A DNA stretch of 64,000 nt, from assembly GCF_014655295.1 (NCBI RefSeq), contig NZ_BNBI01000009.1, positions 248,001 to 312,000 on the forward strand, in the 5' to 3' direction. Shown in pieces: positions 27,348 to 36,307 of this stretch. Numbering within the stretch: position 1 is the stretch's first letter; the number at the start of each line of letters is the position of its first letter. The position numbers were made by a program, and so were the translations under genes. Under the pieces are notes generated by a model. The model saw only the letters and a list, made by a program, of their open reading frames with translations. It searched no databases and was not told the DNA's origin. Origin of the DNA: Streptomyces fumanus. Its GTDB lineage: Bacteria; Actinomycetota; Actinomycetes; Streptomycetales; Streptomycetaceae.

Positions 27348-29171
27348 TCAGCCGGTCTTCTCCTGCCAGCCCTGGAGCACGGCCGTGAACTGCTCGCGCG
27401 TGGTCGCCCAGTCCGCCTCGGGCGAGGACATGTAGAGGACGTACTCGACGCCGTCCCGGGACAGGTACGCCTCCTCCACCGCCCGGCGCGGGCCGGGGAA
27501 CGGCGTGTCCTTGGCCAGGGCGTTCCAGGTGAACTCCCAGCGTGCGCTGTCCCGGTCCCGGTAGGTGGAGCGCTCCAGCGTCACCCGCCGGTAGTCGACC
27601 AGCTTGAGCTGCTGCTCCAGGTCGAGCTGGTGGGCGTAGGGGTCGTTGAAGTCGGGCGCGGTGTCCATGGCGATCCGGACGAAGTGCTCGCCGCCGTCGG
27701 GGGTGTAGTCGATCTGCCGGAGGTCGCCGTCCTCGTCGAGCGGCTGCCGTTTCCAGCCCTCGGGCAGCCAGAGGCTGAAACCGAGCGGGTCGTCGTACCG
27801 GACCCACCCCTTGGGCACGGAGCCCGAGGGTTCGTCGTCGGCCGTGGTCGAGGTGGTGCCGGTCGGGGCCGGGGTGGTGCCGGTCGGGGCCGGTGACGCG
27901 GAGACGGCGGTGTCCTTTCCGCTGTCCTTCCCGGTGTCCTCGTCGTGGTCGGCGCCGGTCATCAGGACGGCGGCCACCGCGCCGACGACCACGGCGGCGG
28001 CGATCGCCACGGCGAGGGCCCGCAGTCCGCGCCGCCGGAACGGGCCACCAGGTCCGGCCGGGGCACCGGTACCGGTGGGCGGCTGCCGGTCCGGGGGCGT
28101 GCCACCGGGGTGGGCCGCCGTCGTCGCGCCGGGGTGGCCCGGCGCGCCGGTCGCCGTCGTGGTGGTGGCGGGGCCGGTCGTGGTCGGGGCGCCCTGGCCT
28201 CCGTATCCCTCGTACCCGGCGTATCCGTCGTACCCGGCGTAACCCCCGGGCCCGGCGGATCCGTCGTACCGCGACTGCCCGGTGCCGTGCGGGTGCCCGT
28301 CGCCCGTCAGCCGCGTGGTCGGCACGTACGCCTGGGCCCCGCTGGGCCGCCGTCCCTCCGCCGCCTCCGCGAGCATCTGCTCGGCCTCGGCCGCCGAGGG
28401 CCGGGTGGCCGGATCCTTGCGCAGCAGGGCGGTGATGACGGGCCCGAGGGGACCGGCGTACCGGGGTTCCTCGGCCTCCTCCTCGACGACCGCCTGCATG
28501 GTGCCCAGGGGCGAGGTGCGGCGGAACGGCGATCTGCCCTCGACCGCCGTGTAGAGCGTCGCGCCCAGCGCCCACAGGTCGGAGGCGGGGCCGGGATCGT
28601 GGCCGCGGACCCGCTCGGGGGCGAGGTAGTCGACCGAGCCGACGACCTCGCCGGTACGCGTGATGGTGTTGTCGCCCTCGATCTGCGCGATGCCGAAGTC
28701 GGTGAGCAGGACGCGTCCGTCCCGGCCGAGGAGGACGTTGCCGGGCTTGACGTCGCGGTGCAGGACGCCGGCGGAGTGCGCGGCGCCGAGGGCGCGCAGC
28801 ACCCACAGACCGATCCGCGCCGCCTCGCGGGGCTCGACGCGCTGCTCCTCCTTGACCGCGTCGGCCAGCGAACGGCCCTCGACCAGCTCCATCACGATCC
28901 ACGGCCGGCCGTCGTGCTCCAGTACGTCGTGCACGGTGACGACGGCGGAGTGGTTGATCCGCGCGGCGGCCCGCGCCTCACCGCGGGTGCGCGCCAGCAG
29001 GACGGCCCGGTCGCTCTCGGCGACGTACAGCGCGGCGGTCAGCTCCTTGATGGCGACCGTCCGGTGCAGCACCTCGTCGTGGGCGCGCCACACCCGGCCC
29101 ATGCCACCGCTGCCGATGGCGTCAGCGAGCCGGTAGCGGCCCGCGAGGAGCCGGCCTTGCATCTGATTCAC
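27348..29171 (-). CDS. Membrane-anchored Ser/Thr protein kinase 2
   Basis: 607 residues with an intact kinase domain: SGGMGRVW loop, Lys42 (VAIK), HRD 138-140 and DFG 158-160. It then has a Gly/Tyr-rich cytoplasmic linker with repeated GYAGYDGYAGY, one membrane helix (about 384-404) and an extracytoplasmic domain of about 150 residues (WLPEGWKR through ARWEFTW). That ectodomain is shared with two other proteins of the cluster. The GTG at 29171 with GCGGGG upstream is preferred over TTG 29183 or ATG 29162. Confidence 0.9.
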   Translation of the reverse strand: MNQMQGRLLAGRYRLADAIGSGGMGRVWRAHDEVLHRTVAIKELTAALYVAESDRAVLLARTRGEARAAARINHSAVVTVHDVLEHDGRPWIVMELVEGRSLADAVKEEQRVEPREAARIGLWVLRALGAAHSAGVLHRDVKPGNVLLGRDGRVLLTDFGIAQIEGDNTITRTGEVVGSVDYLAPERVRGHDPGPASDLWALGATLYTAVEGRSPFRRTSPLGTMQAVVEEEAEEPRYAGPLGPVITALLRKDPATRPSAAEAEQMLAEAAEGRRPSGAQAYVPTTRLTGDGHPHGTGQSRYDGSAGPGGYAGYDGYAGYEGYGGQGAPTTTGPATTTTATGAPGHPGATTAAHPGGTPPDRQPPTGTGAPAGPGGPFRRRGLRALAVAIAAAVVVGAVAAVLMTGADHDEDTGKDSGKDTAVSASPAPTGTTPAPTGTTSTTADDEPSGSVPKGWVRYDDPLGFSLWLPEGWKRQPLDEDGDLRQIDYTPDGGEHFVRIAMDTAPDFNDPYAHQLDLEQQLKLVDYRRVTLERSTYRDRDSARWEFTWNALAKDTPFPGPRRAVEEAYLSRDGVEYVLYMSSPEADWATTREQFTAVLQGWQEKTG

Positions 29172-29370
29172 GTTGCCCCGCAATGCTCTTGACAGGGTCA
29201 GCGTAGGGACCGGTTCCCGCGCAGGGAACCGCCGGGGCGGCCCGGAGACCGCTCTGTGACGGTTGTCGCTTTCCGCGCCGGAAGTGAACCGAAGGGGTCC
29301 GCCGGGCGTCGGCCCGCCGTCGCGCCGGGTTCCTCAACTCCAATGCGACAGCGAGCCTCCTGGCGCGGCG

Positions 29371-31935
29371 TCACTTCTCGGCCCGGTACGTCGCCGACGC
29401 CTGCTCGTACAGGCGGGTCACCTCGTCGCGCTCCGCCTCCGGGCCGCGCACCTGCACCACGTGGTACCGCCCGTCGATCAGCATGGCGAGGTTGCGCACG
29501 TACAGCTCGCCCCCGTCGTCGCCGTTCCAGGTGAACTGGCCCTCGGCCATGCGCCGCCCGCCGACCTCGATGCTCTTCAGCCCGGTGGAGGTGGCCCAAC
29601 TGGAGTCGCGGTAGGGCTGGAGCTCGGGCTCCCTGTCCCGCTGGTACTTCATCGGGTCGCCGCCGAACTCGGCGGCCGTGTCCCGGCCGGGCACCACGAG
29701 CAGTTCCAGGTCGCCGCGCCCGTACACCACTTGGCCGCGCCCGTTGACGGGGGTGCGGTGCCAGCCCTTGGCGACGGCGACGCGGAAGCCCTCCGGGTCC
29801 TTGCGCAGGACGAAGCCGTCGGCGGCGCCGGGCTCGGTGGTCTGCGGCTCGGTGGAACGGGCGGGCCGCGAGGGGTCCGCCCCCTGCCCCGGTTCCTCCC
29901 GCCCGGGCCGGGACTCGTCCTCCGGGCCCGCCGACGCGCCGGGCGGCATCTGGCTGACCTCGCCGGCGGCGCTCGTCCGGTCCGTGGAGCCGGTCCCGTC
30001 CGTCCGGCCGGCCTTCGGCATGAAGAGCATGGCGTACCCGACCGCCGCCGCCATGAGCAGCAGCACCAGCACCAGCAGGGTGCGGCCGAGCCGGTGCGCG
30101 GAACGCCGTTCCCCACGGCCCCGCTTGTGCCGGCCGTGGTGCGCGGGCAGCCCGGCGCGCCGCCTGCGCACCAGCTCGCCCCGGCGGCGGACGACCGGCA
30201 GCTTGGCGGTGTCCAGGGGCGGCGCGGGGACGACGTTCAGTCCGGCGTCCGGCTCCGGTGCCGAACGCACCAGCGAACGCAACCAGCCACGCAGCTCCTC
30301 GAAGTCGAGGCGCTCGGTCGGGTCCTGCCGCAGCAGCGACTCCACCACCGGCCGCAGCGGCCCGCACTCCTCGGCGAAGGCCGGCGGTTCCGCGCAGACC
30401 ATCTGCACCAGCTCGGCCGTGGACTCCTCCGGGTACGGCGCGTGCCCCTGTACGGCGCGGAAGAGCAGGGCGCCCAGCGCCCACAGGTCGGTGGCGGGGC
30501 CGATGGGCGCGGCGAGCTGCCAGTTCTCGTGCACCGGGCCGGCCTGCTCCGGGGCCCAGCGCTCGGTCACCGGCCCGACCACGGCCATCCGCGTCTGCCG
30601 CGCCCGCTCGGCCGCCAGCGCGGTCGTCGGCCCGCGTCCCCGCACGCGCGCCTGCGAGACCAGCTCGTCCCACCGGCCCGGGGTGGGAGCGGGGGCGGGG
30701 GCGTTCCGGGTGTCGGGGACGGGGGCGGGGGCGTGGCGGGTGCCGGGCGCCGGGCCCTGGCCGCCGCCGCCCGGGGTGTCGCCCGTACGGGGTGTCGCCC
30801 CGTGCCAGGACGTGGCCGCCGGGGCGGCCGAGGTGGTCCGTACGCCGTAGGGGTCGGCGATCTGGCCGGGCGGGGACGCGGGCGCGCCGCGCCCGGGGGC
30901 GTACGGCGGCTGCGCCGACCCGTTGCCGCCGGGGCCGGGCCCGGGTCCGCCGCCGGGGGCGGGGCGGGCGCCGGGCAGCGCCGCCCGGCCGTTCTGCGCC
31001 TCCTGGACGCGGGCGGCGGCGCGGGCGCCCGCGCGGTAGGCGGCGATCGCCCCGGCGCGCGCCGCGCGGACGTCACCGGCGCCTTCGAGCGCCCGCGGCC
31101 CGCTTCCGGCGGGGGTTCCGGCGCCGCCCTGGGCCGGCAGGCCGCCGGCCACCCGTGCCTGTATCGCGGCCCGCCGCGCGGCTTCGGGGTCGCCGGGTCC
31201 GCTACCGGGCTCGATGGCCACCGTGGCGGCACCGGCACCCGCACCCGCACCACCGGCCGGGACCGGCTCCGCCCCGGCGCCCGGCTCCCCCGGTTCGCCC
31301 TCCGGCACCGGCACCGGGTCGTACCCGGACAGCGCCTCCTCCGCCGCGCCGACCGCCAGCCCGGTCAGCATCACGCGTCCGTCGTCGCAGACCAGCACCG
31401 TGCGCGCGGTGATGTTCCGGTGCACCCAGCCGTGGGCGTGCAGCACCCGCAGCGCCGTCAGCACGTCGGAGGCGACCTCGGCGGCCCGGTACGGGGAGAG
31501 CGGCTCCTCGGCGAGGAGCGCGGCCAGCGGCCGGGCGGCCACCAGCTCGCTGACCACCCAGAGCGAACCGCCCTCGGCGAACACGTCGAAGACCTGGTCG
31601 AGCCGGGGGTGGTCGGGGATGGCCGCCGCGGCCTGCGCCGCCTCCACGGCCCGCCGTACCACCGGGTCCGTGGGCCGCCGGGTCCCGCCGCCCGCGGCCG
31701 GCCCCCGCTGCCCGGGGCGGCGCGGGTCGCCGTCACGCGCGGTGAACCCGTCGGGCAGCCCCTCGGCGTCGAGCACCTCCGCCTCGACGACCTCCGGCAG
31801 CGGCACCTGCCGTATCAGGACCTCCTGCCCGCTGTAGGTGTCGAAGGCCCGGGTCTCGGTGAGTTCGTACTCGTCGGACGGCGGCAGCGGCAGGCGGTAG
31901 CGGTCGGCGAGCACCCGTCCCGCGTAGTCGTCCAC
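29371..31935 (-). CDS. Membrane-anchored Ser/Thr pseudokinase
   Basis: 854 residues. The kinase fold can be followed, but every catalytic motif is changed. There is no glycine loop, VAIK reads VLIR (Lys to Arg42), HRD reads HRN (Asn174) in HRNITARTVL, and DFG reads TGL (191-193). Between the two lobes is a low-complexity Ala/Gly/Pro insertion of about 230 residues, after which the C-lobe resumes (APEQ, DLWALG). One membrane helix (about 615-640) precedes an ectodomain like that of its neighbours. GTG at 31935 has GGGGAGG 5 nt upstream. It is expected to be a scaffold or regulator rather than an enzyme. Confidence 0.88.
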   Translation of the reverse strand: MDDYAGRVLADRYRLPLPPSDEYELTETRAFDTYSGQEVLIRQVPLPEVVEAEVLDAEGLPDGFTARDGDPRRPGQRGPAAGGGTRRPTDPVVRRAVEAAQAAAAIPDHPRLDQVFDVFAEGGSLWVVSELVAARPLAALLAEEPLSPYRAAEVASDVLTALRVLHAHGWVHRNITARTVLVCDDGRVMLTGLAVGAAEEALSGYDPVPVPEGEPGEPGAGAEPVPAGGAGAGAGAATVAIEPGSGPGDPEAARRAAIQARVAGGLPAQGGAGTPAGSGPRALEGAGDVRAARAGAIAAYRAGARAAARVQEAQNGRAALPGARPAPGGGPGPGPGGNGSAQPPYAPGRGAPASPPGQIADPYGVRTTSAAPAATSWHGATPRTGDTPGGGGQGPAPGTRHAPAPVPDTRNAPAPAPTPGRWDELVSQARVRGRGPTTALAAERARQTRMAVVGPVTERWAPEQAGPVHENWQLAAPIGPATDLWALGALLFRAVQGHAPYPEESTAELVQMVCAEPPAFAEECGPLRPVVESLLRQDPTERLDFEELRGWLRSLVRSAPEPDAGLNVVPAPPLDTAKLPVVRRRGELVRRRRAGLPAHHGRHKRGRGERRSAHRLGRTLLVLVLLLMAAAVGYAMLFMPKAGRTDGTGSTDRTSAAGEVSQMPPGASAGPEDESRPGREEPGQGADPSRPARSTEPQTTEPGAADGFVLRKDPEGFRVAVAKGWHRTPVNGRGQVVYGRGDLELLVVPGRDTAAEFGGDPMKYQRDREPELQPYRDSSWATSTGLKSIEVGGRRMAEGQFTWNGDDGGELYVRNLAMLIDGRYHVVQVRGPEAERDEVTRLYEQASATYRAEK

Positions 31936-32089
31936 GATGCCTCCCCGGCCACCCCGGTCGGTCAAATCCGTTCGCCCCGCGTCCCGTTCCGGGTGCGTAC
32001 GGTCCGCAAGCACTCACGATACGTGCCGGAGGCAACCCGCAAAGAGGTGATGCCAGATCTCAACCTTGTGAAACCGGCGCGGGCCCGGC

Positions 32090-34147
32090 TCAGGACTTGG
32101 GCTCGAAGGTCTTCGTCAGGGTCCGCCAGGTGTCCCGGCGCAGGTCGCTGCCCCAGTCGGCGGACTTCGCGGTGTACATCAGCGCGTACCCCTGGTGGTC
32201 ATTGACGACGAATCCCCGGTCGATCGTGCGGTACTTGGTGCCGCTCTCGACGTAGGTGAATTCCCAGTCCGCCGCGTTCCAGCCCCGGTAGCCCACCTTC
32301 TCGATGCGGATCTTCTGGTACTGGGAGCGCGTCATGTAGCGCTCCTGGTTCTTCCAGTCCGCCACCGGGTCGCTCTTGGGGGTGGAGGTCCAGGCGACGA
32401 GCAGCTTCTGCCCGCCGGGCCCGGTGAACCGGTCCCCGGCGGCGCCCGTGGACGCGTACTTCCAGCCCTTGGGCAGTCCTATCTCGTAGCCCTGCTTGCC
32501 CTGGTGCGTCGATACGGCGCCGTCGCCGGCGGCGTCCCCCTTGCCGTCATTGTCGTCGGAGCCACCGGAGTCGTCGGTGTCCGCCGACTCCCCGGCGTCC
32601 TCGGAGGAACCGGCCCCGGCGCCGGCCGACGCGCTCCGCCCGCCGCTCGGCGTGGCGGCGCTCGGCGACGAGGCCCCGTCCGTACGGGTCCCGCCGGCCT
32701 CGTCCCGCCCGGCGCCGTCGCTCGCGGTGGCCGTGGCCGCGCCCTTGGTGCCGCCCCCGGCGCTCTTCTCGTCGTCGCCCCCCAGGGTGAGGGCGAGGAC
32801 CAGACCGAGCACGGCGAGCACCACGACGACCGCGATGATCACCAGGGTGCGCTTCGGCACCACGTCGGTGAGGGACGCCTTCGGCACGGGCCGGGCCGGC
32901 AGGTCCGGCGGCGGCATCACGGGCCAGCCGGAGCTGCGCCCGCCGGACCCGGTGCCGGTGCCACCCGGCGCGGACCGCTGCCCGGCGGTGCCCGCGGCAC
33001 CGGACGCGGCGGCCGCCGGCGCGGTCTTGCGCGCCGCCGCCGGGGACGCGGACGCCCCGGCGGCGGTGGACGTGCCGGAGCCGTCGGTGGCCGGTCCGCC
33101 GCTGCCGGACTTGGAGCGGGTGACGGCCGCGCCGGCCGCCCCCGCCGAGACGGCGGCCTTCTTCACCGAGCGCAGGGCGCCGCGCAGCTTCTCCCCGGCC
33201 TCCTCGCCCCGCCGGCTCCCGGCACCCGCCCGCTCGTCGAGCTGGGCCGGCAGCGGCACCACCTTGGTGGCGTCCACCGGTTCCGCGGCGGTGCCGGGCG
33301 AGTTGATGATCTTGGTGAGCAGCGCGCGGGCCCCGGCGTCGTCGAGCCGCTTGGCGGGGTCCTTGGTGAGCAGTCCGTGGATGACGTCCCTGAGCGGTCC
33401 GGCGTTCCTCGGCTCCTCCAGCGGCTCGGTCATCACCGCGGTGAGCGTGGCGATCGCGGAGCCCTTGTCGTAGGGCGGGGTGCCCTCCACCGCCGCGTAC
33501 AGCAGCCCGCCCAGCGACCACAGGTCGGCCGCCGGTCCCGGCTTGTGACCGCGGGCCCGCTCCGGGGAGATGTAGGAGGGGGCGCCGACGAGCATGCCGG
33601 TGGAGGTGATGGACGGGTCGCCCTCGACCTGGGCGATGCCGAAGTCGGTGAGCACGACCCGGCCGTCCTCGGCGATCAGCACGTTGGACGGCTTCACGTC
33701 GCGGTGCAGGATGCCCTCGCGGTGCGCCGAGCGCAGCACGTCCAGGACGGCGAGGCCGACCTCGGCGGCGCGGCGCGGCTCCAGCAGTCCGTCCTCGCGG
33801 ATCACCTCGGCGAGCGACTTGCCCTCGACGAGTTCCATCACGATCCACGGCCGGTCGTCCTCGTCGACCACGTCGAAGACCGTCACGGCGCTGTTGTTGC
33901 GGATCCGCGCGATCGCCTTGGCCTCGCGCAGCGTACGCGTGATCAGGCGCCGCTTCTCCTCCTCGTCGATGTTCGACGGGAACCGCAGCTCCTTGACGGC
34001 GACCGTGCGTCCCAGGGTCTCGTCCTCGGCCCGCCACACCGTCCCCATGCCGCCGCGGCCGAGCACATCTCCCAGCCGGTACCGCCCGGCGAGGAGACGT
34101 GCGCTCTTGTCCTGACGGGATGTCCCCGCCCGCTCCGCCTCCGACAT
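32090..34147 (-). CDS. Membrane-anchored Ser/Thr protein kinase 4
   Basis: 685 residues. Kinase motifs are intact: GRGGMGTVW, Lys52 (VAVK), HRD 148-150, DFG 168-170, ISPERA. A long Ala/Gly/Ser/Thr linker follows, then a membrane helix (about 430-452), a Gly/Ser/Asp-rich spacer and a C-terminal ectodomain (LPKGWKY, DWEFTY) related to those of kinase 2 and the pseudokinase. The ATG at 34147 follows GAGGGGA. It is the first gene of the cluster. Confidence 0.92.
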   Translation of the reverse strand: MSEAERAGTSRQDKSARLLAGRYRLGDVLGRGGMGTVWRAEDETLGRTVAVKELRFPSNIDEEEKRRLITRTLREAKAIARIRNNSAVTVFDVVDEDDRPWIVMELVEGKSLAEVIREDGLLEPRRAAEVGLAVLDVLRSAHREGILHRDVKPSNVLIAEDGRVVLTDFGIAQVEGDPSITSTGMLVGAPSYISPERARGHKPGPAADLWSLGGLLYAAVEGTPPYDKGSAIATLTAVMTEPLEEPRNAGPLRDVIHGLLTKDPAKRLDDAGARALLTKIINSPGTAAEPVDATKVVPLPAQLDERAGAGSRRGEEAGEKLRGALRSVKKAAVSAGAAGAAVTRSKSGSGGPATDGSGTSTAAGASASPAAARKTAPAAAASGAAGTAGQRSAPGGTGTGSGGRSSGWPVMPPPDLPARPVPKASLTDVVPKRTLVIIAVVVVLAVLGLVLALTLGGDDEKSAGGGTKGAATATASDGAGRDEAGGTRTDGASSPSAATPSGGRSASAGAGAGSSEDAGESADTDDSGGSDDNDGKGDAAGDGAVSTHQGKQGYEIGLPKGWKYASTGAAGDRFTGPGGQKLLVAWTSTPKSDPVADWKNQERYMTRSQYQKIRIEKVGYRGWNAADWEFTYVESGTKYRTIDRGFVVNDHQGYALMYTAKSADWGSDLRRDTWRTLTKTFEPKS

Positions 34148-34479
34148 GCGTCCCCTCATGCAACCCGCCCTGACAGAGCCTTCATTGTCCCTCACCCGAC
34201 AAGTGCTCGACGCCCAGGGTGCCCCTGGCGGCGCAGTCCGGTCCCGCGCGTGGCGGGGCCCGGTGCACCCGGCGTTCCACGGCCTTGCACGACGGGCGCG
34301 AGGAAGGAGGAGCCCGCGGTGCCGCCGACGCGGACGCCACCGGCGTTCGCCCTGCTCCTGACCCGCTTCACGCGGTCCGCGGCCCGCCGACGAGCACCGC
34401 GCCGGACTCCGCCCGATCCGCGTGTCCGTGACGTCCCGTCAGGTCCCGCGCATCGCTCTCACCCGCCCCCCGGCCGACC

Positions 34480-34640
34480 TGGGCCGCTCCTCGTGCTCCA
34501 CCACCGACTACGTGTGCTGCTCGGCGTGGTCGCCGAGCAGGTCACCGGGCACTCGTGCGCCGTGGAGGCCGAGCGCCGTCTCATCGCTCCGCTGGGTCCG
34601 ACAGATACCTCCTTCCCCGGTTCCCGGACTTCACCGCCCC
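34480..34640 (+). pseudogene. Remnant of a serine hydrolase (beta-lactamase/DD-peptidase family)
   Basis: One frame reads STTDYV; the next frame continues VLLGVVAEQVTGHS and RRLIAPLGPTDTSFPG. Together they reproduce the conserved Y-S-N-x-x-Y motif region and following helix of class C serine hydrolases. A TG duplication (TACGTGTGCTGCTC where TACGTGCTGCTC is expected, about 34509-34514) explains the frameshift. The SxxK region and C-terminal half are absent. The remaining gene-free sequence (34148-34683) shows no other gene. Confidence 0.65.
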
Positions 34641-34683
34641 GCCGCACGGCCGCGCCCGCACGGCCGGCGGTGCCGGCGGGCCG

Positions 34684-36033
34684 TCAAGCCACGGCCGCCC
34701 GGCGCCGGGTCCTCTCCTCCTCCCAGACCAGTCCGGCGGCGCGCATCCTCTCCAGTGCCTCCACCAGAGACGGCAGGGGGGCGCCGAGGTAGAGCCGGAC
34801 GTAGCCCCGGGAGTCGTTCACCGGCAGGCCGGGGGTGGACATGTGGCCCTCGCCGAGGAGGACACCGCAGCGGTACAGGCAGTACCGCCGGAAGTCCGGC
34901 CGCGCACCGGGGGCCGCGTCCTGCGCGTACCACGGAGGTGTGCGCGCCAGCAGGAAGGGACCGCTCCGCCCGGGGAAGAAGGCCCCTTCCGGGTAGCCGA
35001 GGCCGTCCGTGAGGCGGCCGCCCACCTCCGCGCGCTTGGCCGCGTACTCCTCGCGCTGCCGGGCGAGGTACGCGTCGCTGGCGGGCGACCTCAGCCAGCG
35101 GGCCATCGCGGCCTGCAGGGGGACGGCGGAGACATAGGTGTACTGGGGCAGCAGGCGGGTGCAGAGCTGCGTCAGCGTACCGGGCGCGGCGGTCAGGGCG
35201 CCGATGCCCCAGCCGTTGCAGTGGTACTGCTTGCCGAGGGACCGTACCGCCAGCCAGCGGGGGCGGCGGGCCGGGGGCAGCCCGCCGACCTCCTCCAGCA
35301 GGATGCGCAGGGTGTTGGTGGGGGTGATGCCGGGGTCGTACACGGCGTAGAAGGCGTCGTCGACGAGCAGGTCGGCACCCGTCTCGACGGCGGCCCGGAT
35401 CATGGCGCGCACGGTGTCCGGGGCCCAGTTGGCTCCCGTGGGATTGTGCTGGGCGTTGAGGATCAGCAGCACGGGGCCGTCGGTGTCCCGCCGTGCCCGG
35501 CGCAGCACTTGGGCCACTTCCTGGGGGTCGGGCTGGTAGCCGGTCTCCGGGGCGAGGGAGAAGTGCCGCATCTCGTAGCCGAGTGCCGTGCAGACGCCGG
35601 AGTAGTCCCAGGCCGGCGTGGAGCAGACGGCGACCGGCGGTCCCGTGACGGCTGCCGGGGTGGTCTCCCGCAGCCACCGGCCGAAGTGGAACATGGCGTT
35701 GCGGGTGCTGTTCTGGGAGACGCACACGTCGTAGTCGGTGCCGAGCGCGGCGGCGTCCGCAAGGCCGTGGTCGGCGCGGATGTAGGCCCGCAGGGCGCGT
35801 TGCAGCTCGGGCAGGCCGTACGGGCTGAGGACGTACCCGTGGCAGTACGCCGGCAGGGCCGAGGCGAGGATGTCACGCAGGCCCGGGGCGGCTTGCGTCC
35901 AGGTCTCGCCCAGGCTGAGGTAGATCACGTCCGCCGGGTCGTGTCCGGCGTCCTGGTACTCCATCAGCAGAGCGGCGTCTCCATAGGGATTCGGCAGGCC
36001 CCGGTCGGCGGTGATGTCGGCCAGTGGGTGCAT
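34684..36033 (-). CDS. PLP-dependent aminotransferase, class I/II
   Basis: 449 residues of fold-type I. NPTG (197-200), the ring-binding Asp225 (LLVDDAFYAVYDPG), the Schiff-base Lys268 (SLGKQYHCNGWG) and a C-terminal substrate-carboxylate Arg (YVRLYLG) are visible. The amino-acid substrate is unknown. ATG at 36033 has AGGAAAGAG about 11 nt upstream; the longer frame is low quality. It lies next to a decayed serine-hydrolase fragment and outside any obvious pathway, which suggests an accessory insertion before glpD. Confidence 0.85.
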   Translation of the reverse strand: MHPLADITADRGLPNPYGDAALLMEYQDAGHDPADVIYLSLGETWTQAAPGLRDILASALPAYCHGYVLSPYGLPELQRALRAYIRADHGLADAAALGTDYDVCVSQNSTRNAMFHFGRWLRETTPAAVTGPPVAVCSTPAWDYSGVCTALGYEMRHFSLAPETGYQPDPQEVAQVLRRARRDTDGPVLLILNAQHNPTGANWAPDTVRAMIRAAVETGADLLVDDAFYAVYDPGITPTNTLRILLEEVGGLPPARRPRWLAVRSLGKQYHCNGWGIGALTAAPGTLTQLCTRLLPQYTYVSAVPLQAAMARWLRSPASDAYLARQREEYAAKRAEVGGRLTDGLGYPEGAFFPGRSGPFLLARTPPWYAQDAAPGARPDFRRYCLYRCGVLLGEGHMSTPGLPVNDSRGYVRLYLGAPLPSLVEALERMRAAGLVWEEERTRRRAAVA

Positions 36034-36307
36034 GGAGGGCGTTCTCTTTCCTGTCTCCGTGGCGCGTGAGCGTGACGGCCGGTCGCCGCCGCGGTCGTGG
36101 CCCTCCGGCGCCCCGCCTGTTCGCGCGCGCGGCCGGTACCCCGCCATCCGACGCGCCGCCCTGACCCGGCCCGGAGAACTCGTCCGCGACGACGCCGTCC
36201 CTGCGCCTCCCGAAACGTGTTCCACCTCCGCGCGGTTCAGCGCGGCGAGCGAGACGGAGCAGGTGACGAGGGCGCGTGTCAGGGCGTCACGGCGGCAGCG
36301 CGGCGCC

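Noticed and set aside
34319..34792. Possible intact gene starting GTG at 34319 after AAGGAGG
   Set aside because: Only about 50 residues resemble a serine hydrolase, the upstream part matches in another frame, and the tail is antisense to the aminotransferase; treated as a pseudogene remnant.
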